A stretch of 64,000 bases of DNA, from the NCBI GenBank assembly GCA_001600415.1, contig BCJX01000006.1:1-64000 (forward strand). The letters are read 5' to 3'. The notes beneath the pieces were generated by a model, which did not search any database, was not told where the DNA came from, and saw only the letters and a list, made by a program, of their open reading frames with translations. The DNA comes from Pascua guehoae. Taxonomy: Eukaryota > Basidiomycota > Tremellomycetes > Trichosporonales > Trichosporonaceae. Numbering within the stretch: position 1 is the stretch's first letter; the number at the start of each line of letters is the position of its first letter. Of this stretch, positions 21,587 through 32,360 are shown piece after piece. Both the position numbers and the translations under genes were made by a program.

Positions 21587-23075
21587 GTGAAGCGATACCA
21601 ACACCGGTGCATATAGCCGTCCACCTTCCCTCTCTTCCACACAGGTAAGGTAACCCACGTAACAAGAGCACAAGGACCAGGTCAAGAAGAGGCTGCAGGA
21701 GGCAGAGGAGTATGAGAGGCAGAAGGCTCTCAAGAAGGTGGGGGAGGAGGAGGAGGAGGAGGAGAAGGTGATGGTGGAGGAGGAGGATGGGCAGGTGGCA
21801 GAGGAGGTTTAGGTAGTTCAATAGCCTGATGCAATTCAACTTGCACCTCCTCCTGTGCTTGGAACGGTCGTCTTAGCACTTTAAACAGCCGTCCTAGCAT
21901 TAAAACTGGCATCCTGGTGGCGGCGGTGGCCGTTACGGTGGCGAGGGCAGGCGTCAAAATTTTCAGAATGGCCGTATCATGTGATTCACGGCTGTTTTGG
22001 TACCCCAGGAGGGCGTTCTGTTGGTATAGCGCCCGTTTGGGTCCGCCAGTTGGTCATCCTGGCAGCGGGATGGCCGCTATGGTGGCTGGGAGGGCCGCCA
22101 AAAACTTCAGGATGGATGCATCATGTGATTTGGCAGCCAGCCGACTTGGAGTTCTTTGCGGACCTTTTTGCCGACTCGACAGGCATTCCGTCATGGGTGA
22201 CCGGCAACATGGATGACATAGCGGGCGACGAGGACAGTGTATCGACTGAGGCTGTGGCTGGATTGCCCATTCCGTTTCTTATCATGGACGACTCAGTGGC
22301 TGACTCGGACGCCCCTGATGGTAATGATGGCATCCTGGCTGCCCTATGGGGCATTCCGGACTCAGGAACGGATGACAGCGACTGTGACTCGGCCGATCCG
22401 GACTTCAACACAGACGATATGACATTGGGGATGGACGACATGGCGTCCGACGCAGGCAATACCAGTGATGAAGAGGCCTTTATGCCAGAGGAGGTGGGCG
22501 ACATCGTGGATGCAGCTCCCGCGACATCGTGGATGCAGCTCCCGCTGCTGGCGCCGAGACGGCCGCTGATGAGGTGCTAGCACTCCAGACAGCCCTGCAG
22601 ACGGCTATCAACCAACACATTGGCTCTGACAGGGTCCATGGTGCAGTCGCTCTATGCAACCTATCGGCTGTTCTGGCCGCTGTGGCAGTTGAAGAGCGTG
22701 AGGTTATCAGGCATCGCCAGTGCACAAGGGCCGAAATGGAGGTATGTGTCGGGTGTCTTGCTGAGTGGCTTGGGCGTTATGCCCTGTGTATCGGGCGCTG
22801 ACCAAGCCAGAGGCACCATCGCCACTACCGATACAACCAACTCATGCTGTATGGTCGGCTGCCCTGCAAGATGTGTCGCCCGTGTCGGCTTGCGGGGACC
22901 CCGTCCCAGTGCCTGGTTCGGGCGACTGATGAGAAATGTGCTTGTTGCATCTTCCAAGGGCACCCGTGCAGTCTCTGCAATCGGGCACTATGACCACGTG
23001 GTCCAGTGTTTCCAGTCTTGTAGCAGCCGCTCCAAAACGAAAAGGTTCTGTTCCATAGTGAAAAGCACCCATTCA
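21587..23075 (+). pseudogene. Decayed remnants of a charged, Cys-rich gene
   Basis: Coding-like islands in changing frames. At about 21660-21810 there is a charged coiled-coil segment (QEAEEYERQKAL, then a poly-Glu run). At 21905-21970 there is a Gly-Arg-rich stretch. At 22140-22560 there is a long acidic Asp/Ser-rich segment, and at 22529-22798 a helical segment. At about 22850-22990 a cysteine cluster appears (CKMC, CRLAG, CACC, CSLC). The segment near 22710-22800 is repeated at 29605-29700. It could be the continuation of the gene starting at 19852. No intact frame remains. Confidence 0.35.
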
Positions 23076-23450
23076 GGGAGCAGGGTATGGCATCACAGCA
23101 AAGATAGCGGCCACAATGAATGTTATGTTGGGTGATGTCATTCCCAAGTCAGCTGTTTGGGGACTTGAGATGCCAGGTGTTGCAGTTATTGCGGGTGTTA
23201 TTTTGTTTGAAACGCCTGTTGCTGCAGTTGGAATGGCGATTATTACTGCTGAAATGCCCGTTATGGCCACAGTACCATCCGTTCTGGCCACTGTAGCGGG
23301 TGTTGTAGGGGCTGTGGTGGGCGTTTTTGCCACCATAGCCGGTGTTATGGCCATGGTGTTGGTCACTACAGGCCATAGAATGGTCATTGTAGGCTGTGGG
23401 ATGGCCGTTCCAGTCAAAGAGGCGGCCATTTTGTTAGAGGATGGTGTGTG
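23076..23450. repeat. Degenerate GGCCATNNTG-type low-complexity tract
   Basis: Imperfect repeats of short units such as TGGCCATTATG give open frames on both strands with biased Ala/Val/Thr or Asn/His composition. I do not regard them as genes. Confidence 0.5.
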
Positions 23451-23480
23451 GACTTAGGTATTTTTGCTAAGTCCACCAGA

Positions 23481-26400
23481 TTATTTTGTGGTCGGCTTAG
23501 GTTTATTGGGATAGCGCTTGTGGAAGTCATCGATCAAGTCCTGGCAATGTGTGAGGTTGGATGGTGGTTCCCAAGTGTTCTCGTTGGGATTGTCGTAGCC
23601 GTACCATTTGACAAGGTACCGTACTGGCTCCTTGCATTGTTTGTCATAACAGGAGTCCAGGATGGCTTCCACTTCATATTCCAATGCATCCTCTATTTCG
23701 AGTGGTGGAGGAGCTGGCTGTGTTCATCCCGGCATTGTGTTCTCTTTGTATGGCTCAAGGAGTTGAACATGGAATGTGTTGTGGATATGCACGTCCTTGG
23801 GTAATTCAAGTTGGTATGCGTGACTGGAGACTTGTTTAATGATCTGGAAAGGGCCCAAGAAGCGGTGGTCGAGCTTTTTGCTCTTTCGTGCAGTCTTGAT
23901 GGTCTTTCGTGAGAGCCAGACAAGTTGGCCTGGTCGGAATTGGGGTCCGTCTTTGCGGTATTTGTTGTATTGGGTAGCTGCCAACTCGTTTGCTTTGGTG
24001 ATTTCTTCTCGAAGGTAGTTGTGTAACTCTGTAAGAGCAGCTGCCGTTTCACTTGCTATTGGGGAGGTTGACTCAACCTGTTCTGGTGCAGGTATAGCGA
24101 GGCGGGGGTTGTAACCCTTATTGGCAAAAAATGGCAATATACTGGTTGATGAGTGTGGCGCATTGTTGTAGGCAAATTCAGCCACTGGGAGCTTATCAAC
24201 CCAGTCGTCTTGCTGGTAGTTGATGAATGCTCGAAGGTACTGCTCAAGTACCTGGTTGACGTTCTGTTTGACCATCCATCTGGGGGTGAAAGGCTGTACT
24301 AAACTTGACAATACAGCCAAGTAGGGCTGTGAATGACTTCCAGAATCAGGAGGTGAATTCGACCCCTTGGTTGGTGGTGATGTCCATTGGAATGCTGTGC
24401 AGTCTGAAGACATGATGGAGGAATAGACATGCCAGTTCCTCGGCATCCATTTTCAATGTTGTTGGTATGAAGATACCCATCTTGGTGAGTCGGTCGACAA
24501 TGACAAGGATGCAATTGAATCCGTTTGATAGAGGCAGGTATTCGATTAGGTCCATTGAGATGGATGACCATGGGAATGGAGGGACCGGGAGTGACTTGAG
24601 TTCCCCAAAGGGTGAATGTCACCTAGATTTGGTGCGTGCACATATATCGCATGTGTCAACGAATTGGTCAACATCATTGCACATGTTTGGCCACCAGTAG
24701 AGTCGACGGCAGAGTTGGAAGGTCTTCTTTCGTCGAGATGTCCTGCAGTTGGTGCATCATGCTGTTCTTGCATGGCCGCGAGTCGCATTTTCTGCAGAAG
24801 ATAGTATGCCTTGTGGAAGAGAAGGAGGCCTGTGTTGGTGATGGAGTATCCCTTGGTGGAGGCCGGCGGAGTGGCCAGGCGAAACTTTACACAGATGTCT
24901 TGTGCAGTTGAATCATTCTGTTGTTCATCGTGCAGTTGTTGAATGAAATTGAGAGAGGGCGGACTGTCATTGCTGTGGTCTTCTGCTTCATCTTGGGATG
25001 TAGCTGGTGTAGGCTCTGGGGTAGCCTCAGGTGTTATGGTAATGGCTGGCTCTGGCAAATCCTGTTGAGTTGGTGGCACAGGTTCTTCATCGTCCTGCGG
25101 TGCTGCAGGCACTGGCTGGGGTTGTTCCGTAGGCTGAGTGGCCTTACGAGTGGCACTGCAGGTAGTTGCTGCAATGAACTGTTTGGGTTTCAAGAATGGA
25201 CATAGGTTTTGTGGGTTGGCCTCTGTTTGTAAAGACGAGCCTTTGACCAAGGGATGAAGGTCTGATCGACAAGTAAGGGCATCAGGCTTTGTTCCCTGGG
25301 TGCCAGGTCGATACCGGATCTTGAAGTCAAAGTTGCCCATGAATTCAGACCATCATGCTTGACGGTGTGATAGTTGCTTGGTTGTTGCAAAGTACTCAAG
25401 TGATTGGTGGTCCGTGACCACATCAATAGGGTGGGCCGCTCCTTCAAAGTAGTGGCGCCACTCCTTAAAGCAGGAGATGATAGCTAGCATCTCCTTATCA
25501 TGGATCTCATAGTTGAGTTCAGCTGGTGCCATCTTCTGACTGAAGAAGGCAATGGGTTGGAGGAGGCCATTCTCCGAGGTTTGTGACAGAATGCCTGCCA
25601 CCGCATAGTCCGACGCATTGGTCTCCAGCATCAGGGGGAGTGATGGGTCGTAATGGCCTAAGAATGATGCTGATGTGAATGCTTGTTTCACAGAGTCGAA
25701 AGCTTCTTGACAAGCATCACTCCAATTGAATTCTTTGTCCTTCCGGGTAAGCTGTGTCAAGGGAAGGACAAGGGCNGAATATCCCTTGATGAAACGGCNG
25801 TAAAAGTTGGCAAAGCCCAGGAATGCNCGGAGTTCNTAGAGGTTCTTGGGTGTTGGCCAATCGAGGATTGCTTGGACCTTTGATTTGTCCATTATAACAC
25901 CATTGGCAGTTATAATGAACCCCAGGAATTCCACACAGTCCTGATGGAAGTCGCACTTCTCGCCTTTGGCATATAGTCCCACTTCCCTCAAGTGTTGAAG
26001 GACCTGTCATACAGGGGACTCATGTTCTTCAGGGGAGCGAGAGAAGATGAGGATGTCATCCAGGTAGATGATGACAAATTGGTCCAGCATATCACGGAAG
26101 TTGTGATTCATGAGGTGCTGGAAGGAGGCCGGCACATTGGTTAGGCCGAAGGGCATGTCCTTGTATTGGAACAGGCCATACTGTGTTCAAAATGCTGTTT
26201 TCCATTCTTCACCTTTGCCGATCCGGAGGAGGTTGTATGCTCCTCGTAGGTCGATCTTTGTGAAGATTGTTGCATTCCGTAATCGGTCCAGGAGTTCCGG
26301 GATGAGGGGCAATGGGTAGCGGTTCTTGATGGTGATGGCATTGAGTCCTCAGTAATCAACGCAAAGGCATAAGGATCCATCTTTCTTCTTGACAAAGAGG

Positions 26401-27146
26401 ATACAGGATGCCGCAGGTGATTCTGAGGGTTCGATGAATCCTTTTGCAAGGTTCTCATCCTGGTACTCCTTCAATGTTACAAGCTCCTTTTCAGAGAGGG
26501 AGTAGATGGGGCCAAATGGGGGCCGTTTGCCTTCTTGGATGGGGATGTGGTGATTGAATGGCTGATGAGGAGGAAGGGTGTCCACATTTTTCTTGCTGAA
26601 GACATCAGCAAAGTTGTGATATATTGCTGGGACACCTGTCAGGTCTGCAACAGTATCGGGGGATGCTGCTGCAGCAAGGTGGTGTGACAGTAATGACCAT
26701 GGTGTTACCGCTCCGAGTGCCCAATCAATCAGAGGGTTGACTCGTTGTAGCCAGGGGAATCCTAATACAATAGGGAATCCTTGGAGACGAGTGATTTGGA
26801 GGGCCACTGAGTGTCGTCCAAGTAGGCCCAAGTCCATGTTCATGAAGGCCTGGTGAGTGATCGGTCTGCCAGAAGAGGGTGTGCCATCAATAAGGCGGAG
26901 GTTCATTGCTTTCTTGTGTTTGTGGAAGTTGAGTTGGTTTTCTGCTGCAAATCGTAGGCCGACAAAGTCTAGGGTTGCACTACTGTCAATTAGGGCTTCG
27001 TATCGTTTACCATTGTAGGAGAAGGGGACTGAGAGATGGTGTTTTGCAAGGGGTGTTTTTGTCACAGTATCATTCAGGTTTTCTTGCCTTTGGTCAGTGG
27101 GCATCGCTGGTGCAAGGGCTTTGCACTCCAGCCCTAGTGGTTTTTT
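23481..27146 (-). pseudogene. Chromovirus B pol: protease-RT-RNase H-integrase-chromodomain
   Basis: Minus-strand pol in -1 phase to gag. The protease active site reads DSS instead of DSG (about 26990). RT has IIYLDD near 26070 and LPLIPELLD. RNase H has ETNASD (catalytic Asp to Asn) near 25620. The integrase zinc region is near 24700, and its core lies at about 24550-24200. A chromodomain (YLVKWYGYDNPNENTWEP) lies at 23481-23700, which usually directs integration to methylated-histone chromatin. Seven in-frame TGA codons interrupt pol (26351, 26189, 26009, 25352, 24621, 24348 and 23726, first bases), most at positions where relatives have Arg. Two frameshifts lie in the integrase region. Element B is dead. 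Its 3' LTR is absent: homology stops near 23460. Confidence 0.93.
27140..27146 (-). promoter_or_regulatory. -1 ribosomal frameshift heptamer A AAA AAC
   Basis: In the gag frame the codons read tcA AAA AAC CAC TAG. A -1 slip enters a frame that runs without a stop into the protease, so this is a canonical X XXY YYZ site placed at the gag stop. A downstream stimulatory structure was not assessed. Confidence 0.75.
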
Positions 27147-27927
27147 GACTGTTGGGCTGAGGCGAAGGGACTGTCAGTCCCATTTGCATGCTGTGCAGGA
27201 CCCCTGGTTGGTTGGGGACAATGTGGAGATGCCAAAGGGCATTCCTTCAGGAGGTGCTTGTCTGATGCACAATAGAGGCAGAGTTTGCCATCCAACCAGC
27301 ATCGATATTTGTCAGGGGTAATACATCCTGTGCAAGTGCACTGATTGCTTGTAGCTGCACGTAGTTGTTGCTGGGAAGCCTGCCAAGGTGGTGATCCTTG
27401 GCGTTCGGTCTTAACTTGCATTTGAGCCTGGAACCATGGTCAGAAAGGCCCAGTGGCTGTTGTATTCCCTTTTTCGACATTCCCCTCAAACAAGCGTGTA
27501 TCGATGCGGATTGCAGTATCGATGAGGGCTTGGAGAGCCTGGGGGCAGCCAGTGTGAGCCAGTTCATCCTTGATTTGGTCTTTCAGACCCCAGTAGAACT
27601 GGGCCGCAAGAGATGCGTCATTCCAAGTGACAAGGGTGGAGTAACGCTGGAATTCAGCAAGGTACACTGAAGCTGAGCCATGCTGTTTGAGGTTGAAGAG
27701 GTGTCGTTCAGCTGTGGCACATTCTTCGGGGTCGCCAAAGACCATTTTCAGCTCAGCACAGAAGAGCTTGAAGTCTTCCATGAAGGCTGGCTTTGTTTCG
27801 GCAGTAACGTAGGGTTGGAACCAAAGGAATGCTGTGTCGCGGAGGTACAAGCCAGCATAGAAGATCTTTGCTGTCTCTGTGCTGTATCGGCGAGGTTGAA
27901 GGGTCACCACCAAGGTAACTTGGGTGA

Positions 27928-28540
27928 TGTAACAACCAAGCCACGGCGCCATATGAGACGGAAGCAATTCCCGCAGTAACATCAATCGATATGGCTCCAT
28001 ATTGTCCCATAGTCCATGGCCTGGGCCCACCAGGTACCCATCCCTGTTGCTCGGCACTACTCACAACCACCTTGTGACTCTCTCTCGCCGACATTCTCAT
28101 AACTACTCGGTCGGCGGCAATGGTAGACTATGTCCCATGACCTCGGCCATGTCCTGAGGCCGGCGGGCTTACTCAGCACACCGGCTCTAGTATAAGTGAC
28201 TGGTCCTTATGCCAGGTAGGCCACTGCGAGACAGACAACTAGGCGGGATAAGGAGACCTTGGCAGTTGTCCCTTGGGACCATAGAAGGAGGGATATAAGG
28301 TGGCCCTCTTGAGCGTAGAAGGGCCATGATCTAGATTTGTAGTTGAGTTGTAGAAGTCCTATTCATCTTGTCGTCGCCGACAGCGGTCGTCTCCTCTTTT
28401 ATCCCTTGCGCACCCGACGCATATCCCCTCTAGACCCTCGTCGCCCACTATCACTTGATATCGCTCCATATCGTTGCCGATTTATCCTTGCCTCGCCCAT
28501 CGCCTGTCTTCTGTGACTAGGCCCCAGCAGGCATCTTACA
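27928..28540 (+). mobile_element. Solo LTR, family G (copy 2), inside chromovirus B gag
   Basis: TGTAACAACC to GCATCTTACA, 613 bp, with the target duplication GGTGA (27923-27927 and 28541-28545). The flanking gag codons rejoin in frame when it is removed. It has TATA (GATATAAGG) near 28294 and a TGGCCCT/AGGGCCA inverted repeat. Confidence 0.95.
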
Positions 28541-28868
28541 GGTGATGAAAGAGACCAGCTTGGAGTGTTGGCCAGTGAAGTATTCGGAGGCGGCAACCTT
28601 GGGCTCGCTGGAGCCTGTAGACTGTACAACTGGTAGGGTGCCAGCAGTATCTACATGCTGAGTGTTTTCATGGGAGCATAAAGTTTCGAGTTCTCCTTGT
28701 AGAACCTGGTTGGCACCTTGAAGCTCATTGAGACAGGTCTCAACACCTTCAAGTTCTTGGAGGCGACCTTGGAGACCTGAAAGTTCTTCAAGGCGAGCTT
28801 CCAGGGCATCCATTCGTGAGGAACCAGGGGGAGCCATGTTGGGAGAGTATCAATCCTCAAATGATTTG

Positions 28869-28881
28869 AAGGATCAATTCT
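28869..28881 (-). promoter_or_regulatory. Self-complementary primer-binding site of chromovirus B
   Basis: AGAATTGATCCTT on the minus strand starts two bases after the LTR end. It is the exact complement of AAGGATCAATTCT within the LTR (29131-29119), about 30 nt downstream of the TATA box. This is the arrangement used by Tf1-like self-priming elements, in place of a tRNA primer. Confidence 0.8.
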
Positions 28882-28883
28882 GC

Positions 28884-29433
28884 TGTTACGACCTTGACTC
28901 TGGATGGAAATGACAGAGTAAAGGGATGGATGAATTTGTAATAGACCCAAGTGGATAAGGTCTGAGGATTGATGGATGGGGAAGTAACGCCTCGAAGGAT
29001 CGGTACGCAGTAACGGACAACAGGCAGTGTTGATGAATAACTTGTGTAACGGCGAGCGATGGGCCGAGAGGTTGACTGAGCAAGCAAGTGGTGTTTGGTG
29101 CTAGCGATGTAACATATGAGAATTGATCCTTGGAGGGGAAGAGCCCTCCAAGGCACTCCTTATATACTATTTTGGGTCGAAGGAATCTATGAAGAAACTA
29201 TTCGACAAGAGGCTTCTACCTGGTGTCATGGACCTTCTTTGTGCAATACACATCGTGCAATACACATCATGTGGGGCACATCGTGTGGGGCACGTCGTGT
29301 GGGGCACGTTGTGTGGGGCACGTTGTGCAGGACACATTGTGCAGGACATGTCATGCAGGGCTCATTGTGCAGGGTACGTCATGTAGGACATATTGTGCAC
29401 TGTGTTATGATAGGCGAAGGAGCCGGATCATAA
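28884..29433 (-). mobile_element. 5' LTR of chromovirus B (family B copy 1)
   Basis: 550 bp, TGTTATGATCC to GGTCGTAACA on the minus strand. TATATAAGG at 29166 is followed by a perfect 10-bp inverted repeat (29128-29137/29144-29153) and the primer stretch. U3 contains a 14-bp tandem repeat (about 29255-29395). A polypurine tract lies just outside it (29434-29452), which is normally found only before a 3' LTR. The LTR therefore probably joins two tandem elements. Confidence 0.93.
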
Positions 29434-29604
29434 CAGTCCCCCCCCCCCTTTTAAGGCTGAGCTCCGGCAAAGGTAATTGGGGTTTTTAGGAAGTATGCGT
29501 GGTCAATCAAATTCCGTTATCATGTGTCGGAGTCCATATGCATGGTCGATTAAGTTGTACGGTGTCTGTTATAATGTGTTGGTGTCTGTTATCATGTGTC
29601 GCCA
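29434..29604 (-). mobile_element. Polypurine tract and 3' internal end of a second family B element
   Basis: On the minus strand an AAAAG plus a run of 11 G precedes the LTR. The adjoining sequence matches 19054-19700 without the family E LTR. Its coding part is gone. Confidence 0.7.
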
Positions 29605-29960
29605 GCACACAAGGGCCGAAAATGGAGGTATGTTTCGGGCATTGTGCTGAGTGGCTTGGGCATTCGGCCCTGTTTGTAGGGCGCTGGACAAAGGTCGATG
29701 GGATAGCGGCAATGCCTGAGGGTGTGGTGACCATCAAGCTGCTCTTCGGCAGGGAGCAGCAACTGCACATGTTCATCGATGCCTTCACCTTTGCACCCAC
29801 CATTCTGTACAGGGATGGACTTCAAGAGCAGATGGTTAGACTTGATGCCCTCATTGCCACTGTGGCACAGGCAACTGAGGCGACCTGTTGCATCGCGAGC
29901 ACTCTGTCACGGTGCCCTTCCCATCTGCATGGCGAAGGCACAACTGTCGCTGAGCGATGA
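29605..29960 (+). pseudogene. Protein-coding fragment also present at 22710-22800
   Basis: An open plus-strand frame continues from the block shared with 22.7 kb (MEVCFGHCAEWLGHSALF) into a helical, Leu/Ala-rich sequence, ending in TGA. The shared block shows that both loci carried the same gene or repeat. Function not recognised. Confidence 0.35.
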
Positions 29961-30284
29961 TCCAACGCAGCCGCCATGTGAAGGTATTTGTCTTGATTGT
30001 GTGCAAGCTGCGCCTCATGGTGGGTGCCCAGTTTCTCATCGCCCATCTGTGTCGACCATGCACTTTGACGGTGACAGCACTGTGCAGTGCCTCATGCAGA
30101 ACAACTGACGTACTGGGGCGACAGGGGCATTGGCTGCACTCATTGTGATGGGCACCTAACGCAGTCGGCGGTGCACTCAGCAGGGTGCTGCCAGCAGTGG
30201 GGAGCCAATTATGAAGGTCGTGCCCCCCCCCCCCCGATTGCATCTGCACATTGACGTTCCTGCTGGTGCCCTGCATGCAGCTTT

Positions 30285-32360
30285 GGGTGATGGCAAGGCC
30301 TAGGCGCATGCCCATGCCCTGCTCATTCGTCGTGAAGAAGGGGATGACCAGGTTCTTCAGAACCTTGCCTGGTGTCGCTGGCCGAGACCTCGACGAGGCA
30401 GGGCAAGCTGTCGGCGTGGGTCATGCACTCGTTCTGGGTGCTGGCCAGATGTCTACGTCATGTGCAGTAGGCAGGGCCCTGCAGTCGTTATGGTCACAGC
30501 CACAACCGTCCATGGCCTGAATGCCATTTGGCACAAGGTTGATGAGGATGACTTGAAATTTCTTGGAATCTATTTTCGAGTTCAGATGCCTGTGGAGGAC
30601 GGAGCTAGCTCCAAATTAACTTTGATGCTGTCAGTGTGCTGACTCAAGAGTCTGGACAGTGCAGGGGACTGCGGTGGGCGTGCCGGGTGGGGGCGAGCAT
30701 AGTTGAGGAAGCTGCTGACAACTCGATCAAGACGATCGAGCACCGCTCATAACCAGCATGGTGATCTCTTCTTGGAGGAGCTGCAGCATGCCCTTGATGG
30801 CATCGAGGGGGTTTTTGACCTTGTGGGCAAGGCCTGCAGCCATGGCGCTGAGGGCCACCATGCGATCGCACTCCTTCATGCGGGAGCAGATACGGTTGTT
30901 CACGAGGGTGATGGCCATCTGAGTCATGCTACTCTCGAGGAGCACCACCTCTTTGAGAGCGAAGGCATCATGAACACAGACCGAGTGCTGCTGCTCGAGC
31001 TGCTCAAGCAGTGGGCACATTGAAAGCGACTTGATGCGTTTTGGTATGGTGGCGCCAATGGAGTCGATGACATAGCCTTGCTGTCCCTGATCTCGAAGAG
31101 ACAGGGCACATGTGGTGATGCGCTGCCACTTCTGGGCGAGGTGCTTGTGCAGCTAGGCCATGCTCATCTTGAGGGTGCGACACTCGCAAAGGAAAACCCA
31201 GTGATTGCATGTTTTGACCTCATTGTGGAGTGGATTGAAGAGTACCAGAAACACGATTGCCATGGGGATGGTGTTCGAGTACATCGTGTTGAAGCGCTGA
31301 GGACCAAAACGAACAGCTACAAACCCGAGCAGCATCGAGTCGATGACCCAAAACACGCTGCAGGGTGGCGTTTTGACCGTTTTTCTGATTTCCCGAATTT
31401 GCACCACCATAGCTCTGTCAATAAATTAGACATATTCTTCCAATATTCGTACGATCTTTCTGCATGTGGTTCAAACCTTCCTGGTACTCTCCAGCATCAC
31501 TGCATATTTCTGGGTCAAGTAATGTCTAGTGGCAAATTGGGGTGTACAGTACAGTACTGTATGGTACACTCTCATCATCAAGGTCAAAATTGAAGATGTG
31601 GTAGAATGTGCAGTGGAAGCCTCATTATATGGAATAGAATGTCACCAGTGCAGTGGAAGTTCAAACTTCCCACCCAAGAAGCACCGTTTTTTTGATAAAG
31701 GTGAATGCGAGGATGCTGACGACGAGGAGGAAGCCCACACAGTTGTGGATGGCATGCAATGGGCTCACCCGACCATGCCGAGCGAGGGAGGAGAGTGCGG
31801 TGCCAGGAGGCCAAAGACGTAGATCTACCATAGAGCAGGTCCAGCGTGAGCAGCGCCTCATGGTACAGTGAAAGCACCATGCCAAACATCGGCGATGTGA
31901 GAAGTGCCAAGGTGTGGTTCAGCATCGCATGATCACTCCATCAGGATCAAGGCATGGAACAAGTGTACAGCAAGCTGGGACAAAAGGGATGTGAGCATGC
32001 CGGTGACGTGCACCCAGATGGGAGCTTCGAAGAGGCCAGAGAGTGACTGGCTCGTGTACCAAAAGGCGATGTCGGTGGTGAACATGCCGACAGGCAAGTG
32101 GGCCGACTGCCAGCCATGAATCAGCATCGACAATGTGATGGCACAGGCCAGCACGGTGCAGAACAACATTGTCTGGGCCCTCAATTCTCCCAACATGTTC
32201 ATCCGGATCTCCATCGCAGTGTGGACTGACCCACGCATTGAGGTCTATCCCATCCCGTGGTCGGCACAAACTCGCTGGCATTGGGAGAGCTCCGAGCCAG
32301 AACTCCTTGGCATTGGGTGTGGATGTTTGGTCCGGTTTTGCTGGTCTTGAGGCCATCCCC
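30285..32360 (-). pseudogene. Sensor histidine-kinase-like remnant
   Basis: Minus-strand islands in order. A hydrophobic multi-helix segment lies at about 32240-31930 and again near 31400-31200. An amphipathic helix leads into an H-box AAGLAHKVKNPLDAIKG, with the phospho-acceptor His at 30825-30823. An N-box-like NLVPNGIQAMDG follows at about 30545-30508, and a G-box-like FFTTNEQGMGMRLGLAI at about 30335-30285. These are the HisKA and HATPase motifs of sensor kinases, which autophosphorylate on His. The residue after the His is Lys where Glu is usual, and the last glycine box is damaged. Frames change several times and stops intervene, so it is dead. The HExKNPL-type H-box is more like bacterial-type or membrane kinases than the HEIRTP of most fungal hybrid kinases. 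No receiver domain was seen. A 13-base C run (30223-30235) lies just beyond. Confidence 0.45.

Larger units (their letters stand above)
27140..28837 (-). pseudogene. Chromovirus B gag, interrupted by a family G LTR
   Basis: ATG 28837-28835 starts a coiled-coil N-terminus (MDALEARLEEL). The frame is interrupted at 28540-27928 by a solo LTR, then resumes with the capsid-like core (LWFQPYV, VFGDPEE, YLAEFQRY). An in-frame TGA at 27442-27440 (expected Arg) is followed by a CX2CX4HX4C zinc knuckle (CLYCASDKHLLKEC) near 27230-27275. The frame ends at TAG two codons past a slippery A AAA AAC. Gag forms the particle that packages the RNA. Confidence 0.9.

Noticed and set aside
23076..23450. Membrane protein made of Ala/Val repeats
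   Set aside because: Both strands give repetitive frames from the same short-unit tract, with no start context or neighbours supporting a gene.
30223..30235. C run as a frameshift or regulatory site
   Set aside because: It lies in decayed sequence with no conserved frame around it; slippage or sequencing error is simpler.
31919..32356. His/Arg/Pro-rich minus-strand frame as a separate gene
   Set aside because: Composition is a shadow of the adjacent frame that encodes the hydrophobic helices of the kinase-like remnant.
30285..32360. Bacterial contamination as the source of the kinase-like sequence
   Set aside because: The stretch is full of frameshifts and flanked on both sides by fungal LTRs and a block shared with 22.7 kb in the same window.
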